Notes: a model not told the origin generated them from the sequence alone. Shown: positions 33,044-42,977, counted from the stretch's first letter. The stretch is DNA of 64,000 nt from Flagellimonas eckloniae (GCF_001413955.1 NZ_LCTZ01000002.1:3210501-3274500); one strand, 5' to 3'. Numbers and translations: made by a program.

Positions 33044-36007
33044 ATGAAGAAATTTTTGCTAACTACCTCATTACTATTTTTAACTATCATTTCTTTTGCC
33101 CAAGAAATAACAGTTGCCGGAACGGTTAAAGATGATACCGGTGTTCCTCTTCCAGGAGCCAATATTATTGTTCAGGGCACGACCAAGGGAACCATAACGG
33201 ATTTTGACGGAAAGTATACTATTGATGCACCTTCTGATGGCGCCTTGATTTTTTCTTCGCTTGGCTTTGAGACCAAAACAATAGCTATAGGAGGAAAAAC
33301 AACCATAGATGCAATGCTGGCGACATCTGCCGAACAGTTGGAGGAAGCCATTGTTGTTGGAACTAGAGGCCAACCTAGGACCAAATTGGAAACCGCATCT
33401 CCAGTGGATGTAATCAGTATAAGCAAACAGCAGATAAATATGCCCCAATTGGATGTGGGGCAGATGTTGGTCGCTTCGGCACCCTCGTTTACAGCGGTGC
33501 GATCACAAGGTGGTGATTTAAGTTCGGCTGTTAACCCACCACAGTTAAGAGGTCTGGGTCCCAATCAACTTTTGGTTCTTGTAAATGGCAAAAGGCGTCA
33601 TAGTGGCGCGCAATTGATTGGCACAGCAACAGGGGGTACGGCAAATTCCGTAGATATGGATTTTATAACCCCAGATGCTATTGACAGAATAGAAGTATTA
33701 CGGGACGGAGCTTCGGCTCAATATGGATCAGACGCCATTGCAGGGGTTATTAACCTTGTTACCAGAAAAGGTACGGATAAATTTACCGCAAATTATTCAA
33801 TGGGATTTTACACCAATAACAATCCTGATCTAAGTGATTCCAATATTAGCGAATCAGACCAAGCATTGCTTGAAGATACTGACGGAATTGATGGTATTAC
33901 TCACCAACTAGGAGTCAATTATGGAGTCTCTTTTGACAGTGGTGGTTATCTTAACGTTGCCGGAATGTATCGCCAAAACGAGGCAGCCATCCGTCCAAAT
34001 ATAAGCGGTGCTACCCCATATGGTGATTCGTATTTGAACAATGAAAGAACTGATGCTCAAGGAAATATTATCATTACCAACCCTGAATTATTGGCAGCCC
34101 AAGCTGCGGGTGATGCTGCTCTTGCTGCAGAACTTCAGACCGATGCAGGATTACTGGCAGCTCGTGGTCTTACGGCAAGGGATATCTCAACCTTTGCAGG
34201 CTTACCCGTTTCAGTGCTAGGTTCTGTTTCATACAATTTGGAACTTCCACTATCCCAAAATTCCGAAACAACTTTTTATTCTTTTGGCGATTTTGGATAT
34301 AAGAATACAGACGGCTTTGGCTGTTTTTATCGTAGGGCAGCACAGACGGACCGCTTTAATTATGACCTTTACCCCAACGGTTTTAGACCTCAAATGATAA
34401 TAACCCAAACCAATTTGGCTTTCACAGGCGGAGTAGAAGGAATGCTTGGGGAATGGAATTTTGATTTCAGTAATACATTTGGGACCAATACCCAAAGGTA
34501 CGGGCAATTCAATACATTCAATGCAAGCTTACAGTCAGAATCGCCTACAACAATGGATTTGGGGACTCATAAATTCTCACAGAATACGCTCAATTTTGAC
34601 ATTTCTAGATTCTTTCCCGATTTCTTATCTGGTCTTAACATAGCGGGCGGAGCTGAATTTAGGGTAGAAAACTACATTATAAATCGTGGACAGCCGGAAA
34701 GTTTTGAAGCCGGAGATGCAGGGCTTTTTACGGCTACGGAAGATGATCAAGCACTCATTGGGCCAGACGGTTTTCCATTGGAAAGTTTAAATGGGAGCCC
34801 TATTGTAGACGAAAATGGAGATGCCCTCATATTGCCGTATGGTGGTGTTAGTTCCTATCCCGTATTGCAATACAGTCCAAACTGCCAATGTTTTAGGGGT
34901 TTTGCCCCAGAAAACGAAGCAAACGAGTTTCGCTCGGTTACCGGACTTTATTTGGATGCGGAATTGGATGTCACGGATAAATGGTTCGTAAGTGCAGCAA
35001 TTCGTACAGAACAATACTCAGATTTTGGAGGGGTTTTCACTGGAAAATTTGCTACACGTTATTCCTTAACAGATAATTTGGCAATCAGAGGTTCTGTCAG
35101 TAATGGCTTCCGAGCTCCCTCCTTGCAAGAACTGAATTACTCACATACCTTTACCTTCTTTGTAGATTTAGATCCTTTTGATGGAACACTATATCCAAAT
35201 AGCAGCCAGGCGGCAAAAGCAATTGGTATAGAACAGCTACAAGAAGAAAGGTCCACTAATTTTGCCTTGGGAATCACGGCAAAACTGTTCGACAAATTAG
35301 ACCTTAGTGTTGATGCCTATCAAATAGATATTAAGGATCGTCTGTTTACAACGGGGAACTTTAGCGCGGATGATGCTCCTGTATTGGAACCAATTATTGG
35401 TGCTGGTTTGGCAAGTTTTAGAATCAATGGTGGTGATGTTAGTACGAAAGGGGTTGAAATCGTAGCTAATTATTCAGATCGTGTTGGCGAAGGAATGCTG
35501 AACCTCAATTTTTCCGCAATCTTTTCCGAAAGAACTTTTGAAGGAGCCAACGTTCCTGATTTAAATACTGCACTGACCGATCAAGAACTTGAAGAGCTGT
35601 ATATAGACCGACAGGTAGTAGGTTCATTTGAGTTAGGTGTTCCAACAACTAATTTTATTGCATCCGCAACATATAGTCTGGGAAAATGGTCAGGCATGCT
35701 TAGAGGAAACTATATTGGGGAAATATCTCGAATAGATGATGGAATAGGAACCTTAACGGATGAAAACTTTCCAAATGTTGGAGAGCAAGGATATTCCGAT
35801 CAGACCTTTTCTGCACAGTTTACAACGGATTTGGGAATAACCTATGCAGCGTCAAAGAATTTATCTTTCACGCTCACTGGACAAAACATTTTTAATAATT
35901 ATCCTGATTTATATAGGTCTGAAGAAAGAGGTTTTTACTTGTATGGTAATGGCCAACAAGGATCTCTTGGAGCTAACTATTTAGTAAGAGCAACATTAAG
36001 TTTCTAA
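33044..36007 (+). CDS. TonB-dependent receptor with carboxypeptidase-like N-terminal domain
   Basis: A 987-residue receptor: signal peptide (1-19), CarboxypepD_reg-like beta-sandwich (about 22-100, GTVKDDTGVPLPGANIIVQGTTKGTITDFDGKY), plug (about 115-235, with LRGLGPNQLLVLVNGKRRH and IEVLRDGASAQYGSDAIAGVINLVT) and a large beta barrel ending VRATLSF. It moves a substrate across the outer membrane. Extracellular loops carry unusual Cys (DGFGCFYRRA and SPNCQCFRG). It is the first gene of a plus-strand run of lipoprotein, Tat aminotransferase and permease, and is divergent from an Lrp/AsnC regulator. Confidence 0.95.
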   Translation: MKKFLLTTSLLFLTIISFAQEITVAGTVKDDTGVPLPGANIIVQGTTKGTITDFDGKYTIDAPSDGALIFSSLGFETKTIAIGGKTTIDAMLATSAEQLEEAIVVGTRGQPRTKLETASPVDVISISKQQINMPQLDVGQMLVASAPSFTAVRSQGGDLSSAVNPPQLRGLGPNQLLVLVNGKRRHSGAQLIGTATGGTANSVDMDFITPDAIDRIEVLRDGASAQYGSDAIAGVINLVTRKGTDKFTANYSMGFYTNNNPDLSDSNISESDQALLEDTDGIDGITHQLGVNYGVSFDSGGYLNVAGMYRQNEAAIRPNISGATPYGDSYLNNERTDAQGNIIITNPELLAAQAAGDAALAAELQTDAGLLAARGLTARDISTFAGLPVSVLGSVSYNLELPLSQNSETTFYSFGDFGYKNTDGFGCFYRRAAQTDRFNYDLYPNGFRPQMIITQTNLAFTGGVEGMLGEWNFDFSNTFGTNTQRYGQFNTFNASLQSESPTTMDLGTHKFSQNTLNFDISRFFPDFLSGLNIAGGAEFRVENYIINRGQPESFEAGDAGLFTATEDDQALIGPDGFPLESLNGSPIVDENGDALILPYGGVSSYPVLQYSPNCQCFRGFAPENEANEFRSVTGLYLDAELDVTDKWFVSAAIRTEQYSDFGGVFTGKFATRYSLTDNLAIRGSVSNGFRAPSLQELNYSHTFTFFVDLDPFDGTLYPNSSQAAKAIGIEQLQEERSTNFALGITAKLFDKLDLSVDAYQIDIKDRLFTTGNFSADDAPVLEPIIGAGLASFRINGGDVSTKGVEIVANYSDRVGEGMLNLNFSAIFSERTFEGANVPDLNTALTDQELEELYIDRQVVGSFELGVPTTNFIASATYSLGKWSGMLRGNYIGEISRIDDGIGTLTDENFPNVGEQGYSDQTFSAQFTTDLGITYAASKNLSFTLTGQNIFNNYPDLYRSEERGFYLYGNGQQGSLGANYLVRATLSF

Positions 36008-36037
36008 AATTTCAAGATAATTTAAAAAATAAAAGAC

Positions 36038-36541
36038 ATGATAAAGACATATATAGAAAAGTTAAGCGTATTCACAGTGTTGATGGTAATTTTCAGCTCA
36101 TGTGATATAGAGCGATTGGAATCGGCCCAAGAAACGGCCGAAGGGGGTGGAACCATAGAAACTTTTACCGCTTATACCATAGACTCTACAGACCCCACTG
36201 GATCGAATGTTTATGGAAGAATAGTTTTCTGGAAAACCGATTTAGATCAGACTTTGGTGCAAATTTCTCTCTACAACACCATTGCCGATATTATGCATCC
36301 GGCAGTGTTGATTAATGGAGTTGCAGGAGCAGGCACAACAACCCTATTGGCATTGGATGAAGTAGATGGAAGCACGGGAGAATTATCGGACAACAAATTT
36401 TTTCTCATTTCAGACACAGCATTTTATGATTCCATATTAACTTTAGATGCCCATGTAAGTATCAGCTTAAGTCCATCTGATGATACTATAGTAGCTACTG
36501 GAGATATTGGAGCAAACGCAGACCCTGTGGATTCAAATTAA
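36038..36541 (+). CDS. Lipoprotein of unknown function
   Basis: A 167-residue protein with a lipobox (MVIFSSCD, Cys about residue 23). The mature part is rich in Ser, Thr and acidic residues and contains YGRIVFWKTDLDQTLVQISLYNTI and LDEVDGSTGELSDNKFFLIS, with some likeness to CHRD-type domains that I cannot confirm. It follows the receptor by 30 bases and precedes the aminotransferase by 26, so it belongs to the same transcript. A substrate-binding role at the surface would suit the context. Confidence 0.55.
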   Translation: MIKTYIEKLSVFTVLMVIFSSCDIERLESAQETAEGGGTIETFTAYTIDSTDPTGSNVYGRIVFWKTDLDQTLVQISLYNTIADIMHPAVLINGVAGAGTTTLLALDEVDGSTGELSDNKFFLISDTAFYDSILTLDAHVSISLSPSDDTIVATGDIGANADPVDSN

Positions 36542-36567
36542 ACTTTTTTAATCTTAAATATAGCACA

Positions 36568-37761
36568 ATGAAAACAACAACAATTGACAGACGAGCTTGG
36601 TTAAAGCGAGGAGCTTTAACAGCTGCTGGGGCAGTTATGCTCCCACACTTAAGTTTTGGAGAAACCCCAAAGGCACCAGTACTGTTGGACGCAAATGGTG
36701 ATGCAATTTACACGCCATTTTTTAAGGAATTTCTTCCGGATAATTACAGGGAATTACCGGAATTGGCGGCTAAGTTGAATGCCAATGAGAATCCATATGG
36801 CCCTTCACCCAAAGCAATAACTGCCTTGAAAGAAGTTGCAACTAAAGGTAATCGATATGCTTGGTTTGAGCTTTTTGACCTTATGGGGAAGATAGCAGAT
36901 GCAGAGGGGGTGGATGTCAAGAATATTATGATGGGCCCAGGTTCTTCAGATTTGTTGGAGAAAACAGCAATGGTAATGTTTATGAAAGGGGGCAATGTAG
37001 TATCTGCAGATCCTTCCTACATGTCATTGATACGAGTGGCAGAAGCTACAGGAGCCACTTGGAAAGCTGTGCCCTGTAAAGAGGATTGGGCTCATGATTT
37101 AAAAGCCATGGAAGCTGCGATAGATTCTGAAACTAAGTTGGTGTATATCTGCAATCCCAATAATCCAACAGGCGCAATGACCGATCATGAAGAGATGGTT
37201 GATTTTTGTTCCAGAGTCTCTGAAAAAGTCCCTGTGTTTGTTGATGAGGCCTATCTCGGGTTTTTAGAGGATGGCGCAAAGAAGAGCATGGTATCTCTTG
37301 TGAATCAGGGTAAGGATGTAATAATTGCCCGTACATTTTCCAAAATTCACGGTATGGCTGGATTAAGAGTTGGCTATGTTGTTGCACAAGAAGCTACATT
37401 GGAAAAAATTCAAAAGATCACACGTGGAGGAATGGGTATTTCCTATACCTCAATTTTTGCTGCTGTAGCGAGTATGGACGATGTAGAGTTTCAGGATACT
37501 TCTAGAAAACTTAATGCGGAGTGCAGGGAATACGTCTACAAAAGCCTAACAAAAATGGGTTTCGAGTATATTCCTTCAAGTACAAGCTTTATCATCTTCC
37601 CAATTGAAATGGAAGGCAAAGCCTTCTTGGAAAAAATGACCGCAGAAAAAGTTGGGGTACGTGCCTTTGAAATTAACGGAAAAAATTGGTGCCGTGTAAG
37701 TATGGGAACCATGGAAGAAATGAAGCTGTTTACTGCAGCTTTAGAAAAAGTGCTTATTTAA
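36568..37761 (+). CDS. Tat-exported PLP-dependent aminotransferase, histidinol-phosphate type
   Basis: A 397-residue class I/II aminotransferase-fold protein with a Tat-type leader (DRRAWLKRGALTAAGAVMLPHLSFG). The catalytic region has LNANENPYGPSPKA at the substrate site, GPGSSDLLEK, the Asn in CNPNNPTGAMTD, the Asp-x-Ala-Tyr in VDEAYLGF and the Schiff-base Lys in RTFSKIHGMAGLRVGY, then RVSMGT. All PLP-binding residues seem present. It resembles HisC, but Tat export suggests a periplasmic function, perhaps processing an amino acid taken up by the preceding receptor. Physiological substrate unknown. Confidence 0.85.
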   Translation: MKTTTIDRRAWLKRGALTAAGAVMLPHLSFGETPKAPVLLDANGDAIYTPFFKEFLPDNYRELPELAAKLNANENPYGPSPKAITALKEVATKGNRYAWFELFDLMGKIADAEGVDVKNIMMGPGSSDLLEKTAMVMFMKGGNVVSADPSYMSLIRVAEATGATWKAVPCKEDWAHDLKAMEAAIDSETKLVYICNPNNPTGAMTDHEEMVDFCSRVSEKVPVFVDEAYLGFLEDGAKKSMVSLVNQGKDVIIARTFSKIHGMAGLRVGYVVAQEATLEKIQKITRGGMGISYTSIFAAVASMDDVEFQDTSRKLNAECREYVYKSLTKMGFEYIPSSTSFIIFPIEMEGKAFLEKMTAEKVGVRAFEINGKNWCRVSMGTMEEMKLFTAALEKVLI

Positions 37762-37773
37762 GTTTGTTAGAGT

Positions 37774-37826
37774 TAGCCCAAGAGTTGGATGTTAAAGCAA
37801 CTATTTAATTTCCGCTCTTTGGGCTA
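37774..37826 (+). terminator. Possible long-loop hairpin after the aminotransferase gene
   Basis: TAGCCCAAGAG (37774-37784) and CTCTTTGGGCTA (37815-37826) are nearly perfect inverted copies with a loop of about 30 bases. No T run follows, so it is not a classical terminator; it may be a processing or attenuation structure. Confidence 0.3.
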
Positions 37827-37841
37827 TCCTATATATTACTT

Positions 37842-39023
37842 ATGCAACCAAACCAAACCTTTCCAAACCTAATTACAATGAATCTTGCGCTTCAAAAAAC
37901 ATTGGAACTCCTAGTCATAATAGGGTTAGGTGTGCTACTTCAAAAAAAAGTTGTCAAACAAGACCTAAAAGGAGTAAAAACACTTATTCTTAGTGTCGCT
38001 TTGCCTGCAACTATATTTGTTGCGTTGTTAAAAATTGAACTAAAGGGAAGCCTACTGGCCCTTCCAATTCTTGCACTAACCTTTAACTTATTAATGTTGT
38101 TGGCCACCAAATATTTTCTTGCCATTTCTTTGCCAAAAAAAGAGGATGCCAAAAAAAGAACGCTAATGATGCTTTTGCCTTCTCTGGCGCCGGGATTATC
38201 TTGTTTTCCTTTTATTGTGGTATATCTGGGAGATGATTATTTAGCTCTTGCAGCACTTGCAGATGTTGGAAACAAGGTATTTGGACTCATTCTTTTGTAC
38301 ATGTTAGCCATGCATTGGTATCATCTTAGAGCTGTAAAGAACCATTTAGTGTCTGCCAAAAGTAAAATGCGAAGCTTAGTCATGTCATTGATCAATGAAC
38401 CCATTAATATCGTAATAGTGGTTGGCCTTTTGCTTCTAGCACTTGGATTAAGCTTGTCTTCATTGCCGGGGTTTCTCCAAAACACGGTATTGAGCTTAAA
38501 AGTTTTGATGACACCTTTGGTTTTGTTGTTCATTGGAATGGCGGTTAAAATAAAATCAGGAGAATTTGGGTTTATTCTGAGTTTATTATTTCGAAGAGCA
38601 GGAATAACCTTTTGCTTATCGGCGCTTTTTGCAACATTTTTTCCGGCGTTGACCCCAGCCTTAATCCTATTGCTGGTTGTATTCCCTCAAAGCTCCTGTA
38701 GCTTTTGGCCGTTTGCCCATATGAGTGCGGTAAACTCGCTTGAAGAAAAAGATGAACAAAAAAAGCCAACGTTTAATATTGATTTTGCAGTGAATGTTCT
38801 TGCATGTTCGCTTCCATTTTCTACAATATTGATTATTTCTATTCTTTCTTTTGGGGATTTTTTTGCGTCCGCCAGCACTTTATTCTTGTTTGGAGGTACA
38901 TTTATTATTGGTTCTTTTCTCCCTTATCTTTTATCGAGACTTAAAAATGGTAACAAAAAGACAATTTCTACGTCAGAATTATCAAAAATGGCTTCAGGCC
39001 CATGTCTTGAAGAAAAGGATTGA
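37842..39023 (+). CDS. AEC-type (auxin efflux carrier family) permease
   Basis: A 393-residue membrane protein with about ten hydrophobic helices, in the AEC pattern: LELLVIIGLGVLLQKKVVKQDLKGVKTLILSVALPATIFVALL in helices 1-2, repeated helix hairpins, a gap around 320-335 with KKPTFNIDF, and further C-terminal helices. Members export or import organic acids, amino acids or auxin-like acids. The start at 37842 or the in-frame Met at 37878 are both possible; I chose the former because the frame is longer and gives no clash. It lies in line with the Tat aminotransferase, 81 bases after it. Confidence 0.65.
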   Translation: MQPNQTFPNLITMNLALQKTLELLVIIGLGVLLQKKVVKQDLKGVKTLILSVALPATIFVALLKIELKGSLLALPILALTFNLLMLLATKYFLAISLPKKEDAKKRTLMMLLPSLAPGLSCFPFIVVYLGDDYLALAALADVGNKVFGLILLYMLAMHWYHLRAVKNHLVSAKSKMRSLVMSLINEPINIVIVVGLLLLALGLSLSSLPGFLQNTVLSLKVLMTPLVLLFIGMAVKIKSGEFGFILSLLFRRAGITFCLSALFATFFPALTPALILLLVVFPQSSCSFWPFAHMSAVNSLEEKDEQKKPTFNIDFAVNVLACSLPFSTILIISILSFGDFFASASTLFLFGGTFIIGSFLPYLLSRLKNGNKKTISTSELSKMASGPCLEEKD

Positions 39024-39040
39024 TTTCTTTTTGGTTTCTT

Positions 39041-40399
39041 TCAAAAAAGAGATTTGACCACATCCTCAATTTTTGAAACCAATTGAACATTGATGGAAGT
39101 GTTCTTTAGTCCAATTTTATTATTTTTTGAAACATAAATAGCGGTAAAACCTAATTTTTCGGCCTCAAGAATACGTTGATCGATCCGTTGCACGGGTCGT
39201 ATCTCTCCTGCCAATCCCACTTCGGCTGCAAAACAAACCCCTTTTTCAATGGGAATATCTGAATTGCTAGACAGGATAGCGGCTAAAACTGCAAGGTCAA
39301 TGGCGGGGTCATCAACAGAGATTCCCCCAGTTATATTGAGAAAAACATCTTTTGCCGCCAGTTTAAAACCCGCTCTTTTTTCAAGAACAGCTAAAAGCAT
39401 ATTCAAACGTTTGGCATTAAATCCAGTAGCAGAACGCTGGGGAGTGCCATAAACGGCAGTGCTTACCAAAGCCTGAATTTCTATCAATAATGGACGCATG
39501 CCTTCAACGGTGGAAGCAATAGCAGTTCCGCTAAGGTCTTGATCATTCTTTGAAATAAGAACCTCAGAAGGATTGTTCACCTCACGAAGCCCACTTCCCT
39601 GCATTTCATAAATCCCTAATTCTGCCGTTGAACCAAATCGATTTTTGAGCGAACGAAGAATTCGGTATACATAATTGCGGTCTCCTTCAAACTGCAATAC
39701 GGTATCTACCATATGTTCCAAAATCTTGGGTCCCGCTATGGCTCCGTCTTTGGTGATATGGCCTACCAAAATTACGGGAGTACTGCTTTCTTTGGCAAAT
39801 TTGATAAGCTCAGCCGTGCTCTCCCTTATTTGTGAAATACTCCCTGCCGCAGATTCAATATAATCCGTATGCAAGGTTTGGATGGAATCAATAATTACCA
39901 AGTCCGGCTCTACAGTACTTATGTGCTGAAAGATGTTTTGTGTTTTGGTTTCGGTTAGTATGTAGCAGTTTTCACTCTCTGGATGAATGCGGTCAGCCCG
40001 CATTTTTATCTGTTTTTGACTTTCTTCTCCAGAAACGTAAAGTGTTTTGTATGCTAGTTTTAAGGCAATCTGCAAAAGCAGGGTGCTTTTTCCAATTCCT
40101 GGTTCACCTCCCAATAAAATCAAGGAGCCAGGAACAATACCTCCACCCAAAACCCTATTGAATTCTTGATCCTGTGTATCTAAACGAAGCTCTTTTTCAT
40201 TGGATATTTGAGAAATCCGAACTGGTTTTGTGACTTTTTTGACTGCATTGGAATCGGTCTTCCAGGTTCTTTTTTCTTCTTTTTGAACCACTTCCTCTAC
40301 AATCGTGTTCCATTGTTTGCAGGAAGAACATTGTCCAATCCATTTGGGATATTGGGTACCACAGTTTTGACAGAAAAAAGTTGTTTTGGTTTTGGCCAT
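39041..40399 (-). CDS. radA: DNA repair protein RadA (Sms)
   Basis: A full 452-residue RadA. The zinc ribbon uses Cys10, Cys13, Cys24 and Cys27 (CQNC...CSSC), a RecA-like ATPase domain has Walker A GGEPGIGKST and the RadA-specific LKNRFGSTAE motif, and the C-terminal Lon-like domain includes LNITGGISVDDPAIDLAVLAAILSS. RadA drives branch migration of recombination intermediates. It is convergent with the permease gene (17 bases between stops). A decayed, diverged fragment of its C-terminal region is found at 31772-31896. Confidence 0.97.
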   Translation of the reverse strand: MAKTKTTFFCQNCGTQYPKWIGQCSSCKQWNTIVEEVVQKEEKRTWKTDSNAVKKVTKPVRISQISNEKELRLDTQDQEFNRVLGGGIVPGSLILLGGEPGIGKSTLLLQIALKLAYKTLYVSGEESQKQIKMRADRIHPESENCYILTETKTQNIFQHISTVEPDLVIIDSIQTLHTDYIESAAGSISQIRESTAELIKFAKESSTPVILVGHITKDGAIAGPKILEHMVDTVLQFEGDRNYVYRILRSLKNRFGSTAELGIYEMQGSGLREVNNPSEVLISKNDQDLSGTAIASTVEGMRPLLIEIQALVSTAVYGTPQRSATGFNAKRLNMLLAVLEKRAGFKLAAKDVFLNITGGISVDDPAIDLAVLAAILSSNSDIPIEKGVCFAAEVGLAGEIRPVQRIDQRILEAEKLGFTAIYVSKNNKIGLKNTSINVQLVSKIEDVVKSLF

Positions 40400-40476
40400 A
40401 AACCTTTTTGGTTTTGGCTAAAGATATTCATTTTGATGGATTGCAAGAAGAATGCCCACCGCTAAAATTTGATGTT

Positions 40477-41619
40477 CTAATATCCAAAGTCTGCTTTAAG
40501 GGCATCAATTTTTTCCAGTGCCATATCCTTGGTCAAAAAGTCAATTTCTTCCATTTGGAATGCTTTTTCAAAGGTTTTGAATGCTTTTTTGGGCTCTCCA
40601 AGTTCCTCATAGTACTCACCTTCAAAATAGAAACCAAGCATAGTCTCTGGAAATTGTTTTTTGCAGAGTTCAGCCAGCGGCTTTAATGATTCTATATCTT
40701 CTTTTTTAAGACATGCCGCATAAATAGCCATAATGTCGTTTAATTCCACTGGTTTTTCGAAACCAAGGAGATTTTCAATCATATCATACCTGTCTTCCAG
40801 ATACTTGAACACTGGATCGTTTGAAGCCAGTATTTCGGTTTTGTATTCTTTTGGGGTGATAGGCCTAAATATTTTAAACACATTGTCAAACGCCTTACTA
40901 ATTCCATAAGCAGCTATGGAAACATGGTCCGCTTCATCATATTCATCAAAAAAATAATGCAATGATTCTTTGCTGATTGATTTAAGGGCATTGTTCATTT
41001 GAAGGATTCGTTGCCTATCCTCGGTTTTTTCCTTTTCCAAAACAACATTGTAAAAGATTTCTTGGTTTAAATCTGATAACCTGGAAGGAACCCTGCTTTC
41101 CATTTCGGTAGCCAATACTGGAGAAATGCTCAGATATGAATTAAAAAGGGACTTGTCCTTAAATAAAAAGTAATTTCCAAAATTTGCCGTAATATCATAG
41201 CCAATGAACATTTTAAAGGGGGCAACGCTGTATTGTGTTTCTAAAAACGGAATGAGCTCTGTACCTAAAAATTCATAAAATTTTGCACCTTTTTCAGTAG
41301 GCAGACCTGTGGTTTGTTCAAAGTCGCAATCTTCCCAACGTATGTCATCTTCAGCCTGATCTACACCTACTATAATAGCTTCTGGCATTCTCTGGTGCCT
41401 GCTATAAAATTTAGCATTGGCTACAACCATGTCAAAAAGATATTCGGCATCCAAAACCAGAATTAGGGGATATTTTTTTTCTTCGGAATAATCCTCTGGA
41501 AAATAATAAGAAACTCCCCTTCTTTCTTGAAGCTTGAAGGATTCAAAAATTTCTTTTTTTACTTGGGCGCCAAGATTAAAGCACAGTAGGCCTATCAGTA
41601 GAAATAGACATCTTTTCAT
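40477..41619 (-). CDS. Secreted esterase-fold protein with degenerate nucleophile site
   Basis: A 380-residue protein with a signal peptide (residues 1-18) and an alpha/beta-hydrolase domain of the esterase D/BesA type (YYFPEDYSEEKKYPLILVLDAEYLFD). At the place of the usual G-x-S-x-G elbow the sequence reads MFIGYDITANFG, with Asp142 instead of Ser, so the classical nucleophile is missing. A His that could be the triad His remains in ADHVSIAA. The C-terminal part (about 290-380) looks helical and TPR-like. It may therefore bind rather than hydrolyse. It is the last gene of a minus-strand run after the flippase-like gene. Confidence 0.75.
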   Translation of the reverse strand: MKRCLFLLIGLLCFNLGAQVKKEIFESFKLQERRGVSYYFPEDYSEEKKYPLILVLDAEYLFDMVVANAKFYSRHQRMPEAIIVGVDQAEDDIRWEDCDFEQTTGLPTEKGAKFYEFLGTELIPFLETQYSVAPFKMFIGYDITANFGNYFLFKDKSLFNSYLSISPVLATEMESRVPSRLSDLNQEIFYNVVLEKEKTEDRQRILQMNNALKSISKESLHYFFDEYDEADHVSIAAYGISKAFDNVFKIFRPITPKEYKTEILASNDPVFKYLEDRYDMIENLLGFEKPVELNDIMAIYAACLKKEDIESLKPLAELCKKQFPETMLGFYFEGEYYEELGEPKKAFKTFEKAFQMEEIDFLTKDMALEKIDALKADFGY

Positions 41620-41645
41620 TTGGTCAAGTTTTATTGGGTAGGGGT

Positions 41646-42611
41646 TTACCGATTTCTATTCAATAACGGTAAGACAATGAAGGATATTGTACCAAAAACA
41701 ACCACCATTAGAGTTTGTGCTGTCCACATGATCCAGCCATAAGCATCTCCAGAAGTTTTGCTCACTCCATAAACGGAAAGTGCCGCTGTAACCACAATTG
41801 GGAAAAGACCTAAACCACCGTTTGTGGCCGCCATGGCAAATGCGCCTGCAACAAATGCAACAAGAAATGCGCCCAAAGGAAGATCTGTGGTTTCGGGCAC
41901 GGTAAATTTAATAACCCAGAACATGGCAATATAACATGCCCAAATAAAAAACGTATGAAAAATAAAAGCTCCTTTGTTCTTCATTTTGAAAATGCTAAGC
42001 ACCCCATCTAAAAGACCATTGAGAAATGTTTTGATCTTTGTTGCCAATTTGGAGGTGGATTTTTTTATTAATCGAATGGCTATAAACAAACCGAGTACAC
42101 CAACAATTAGAATCATCAGCGACCCTACAAGGCCAATTCCTTTTTCTTGAAGAATGCCCAGAATTACATCGGTCTGGAACAATAGGGCGGTAATAATTAT
42201 CAACAAGAGCATAATCACATCAATAATTCGCTCAGTAACAATTGTTCCAAACCCTTTTTCAAAAGGAACATTTTCATAGGTAGTCAATGCCGTGGCCCTT
42301 AAAAACTCTCCAGACCTAAGCACCAAGGTGTTGGCAAAATAGCTTATTAGAATGATGAGTACATTATTGATTAGCCTTGGCTTATAGCCAAGTGGCGCTA
42401 AAAGATAGTTCCAACGAATGGCTCTAGAAATATGGCTTAGGATACCAATAAAGATTGAAAGAAAAACCCATAGTAAATTTGCATTTTGTATGGATTCAAG
42501 AATCTTTTTTCTGTCCTCTGGAGAAGTTGTGGAAAATGAATAGAAAACAAGCCCAACTCCAATGAGTATAGGGATTGCAATTTTGAGAAATTTTTTGAGA
42601 GAATTGCTCAA
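41646..42611 (-). CDS. Lysylphosphatidylglycerol-synthase-TM-like (flippase-domain) membrane protein
   Basis: A 321-residue integral membrane protein with about eight hydrophobic segments, in the pattern of the LPG_synthase_TM/UPF0104 family (ISFASHISRAIRWNYLLAPLG-like start, LVLRSGEFLRATALTTYENVPF, and the late AATNGGLGLFPIVVTAALSVYGV). It lacks the soluble lysine-transferase domain of MprF. Some relatives act as lipid flippases or glycosyl-lipid transporters; the substrate is unknown. It starts 3 bases after the panD stop, so it shares a transcript with panC and panD. Confidence 0.85.
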   Translation of the reverse strand: MSNSLKKFLKIAIPILIGVGLVFYSFSTTSPEDRKKILESIQNANLLWVFLSIFIGILSHISRAIRWNYLLAPLGYKPRLINNVLIILISYFANTLVLRSGEFLRATALTTYENVPFEKGFGTIVTERIIDVIMLLLIIITALLFQTDVILGILQEKGIGLVGSLMILIVGVLGLFIAIRLIKKSTSKLATKIKTFLNGLLDGVLSIFKMKNKGAFIFHTFFIWACYIAMFWVIKFTVPETTDLPLGAFLVAFVAGAFAMAATNGGLGLFPIVVTAALSVYGVSKTSGDAYGWIMWTAQTLMVVVFGTISFIVLPLLNRNR

Positions 42612-42613
42612 AA

Positions 42614-42964
42614 CTAGTTTAAAAGATTGGTCTCTTCATTGGGGAAAACCAAAGCAGGGTTGAATGATTTTGCTTCTTCAATGTCCATTAAGGCGTAGGT
42701 TATCAGAATTAATACATCGCCAACGGCCACTTTTCGAGCTGCTGCTCCGTTAAGTGTGAGTTCTCCCGAACCTCTAGGACCGGGTATGGCATAAGTCTCC
42801 AATCGTTCACCGTTGTTATTGTTCACAATTTGGACTTTTTCTCCTCGAATAATATTTGCGGCGTCCATTAAATCTTCATCAATGGTGATGCTACCTATAT
42901 AGTTTAGGTCCGCCCCTGTAACTTTTACTCTATGAACTTTAGACTTTACAACTTCTATTTGCAT
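42614..42964 (-). CDS. panD: Aspartate 1-decarboxylase
   Basis: A 116-residue pyruvoyl-dependent PanD. The self-cleavage site is Gly24-Ser25 in YIGSITID, which generates the pyruvoyl group; [13 protein letters not shown] is also diagnostic. It turns aspartate into beta-alanine, the partner of pantoate in pantothenate (coenzyme A) synthesis. It follows panC by 13 bases on the minus strand, so the two form the pantothenate pair. Confidence 0.97.
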   Translation of the reverse strand: MQIEVVKSKVHRVKVTGADLNYIGSITIDEDLMDAANIIRGEKVQIVNNNNGERLETYAIPGPRGSGELTLNGAAARKVAVGDVLILITYALMDIEEAKSFNPALVFPNEETNLLN

Positions 42965-42977
42965 GGTGCAAAATTAA

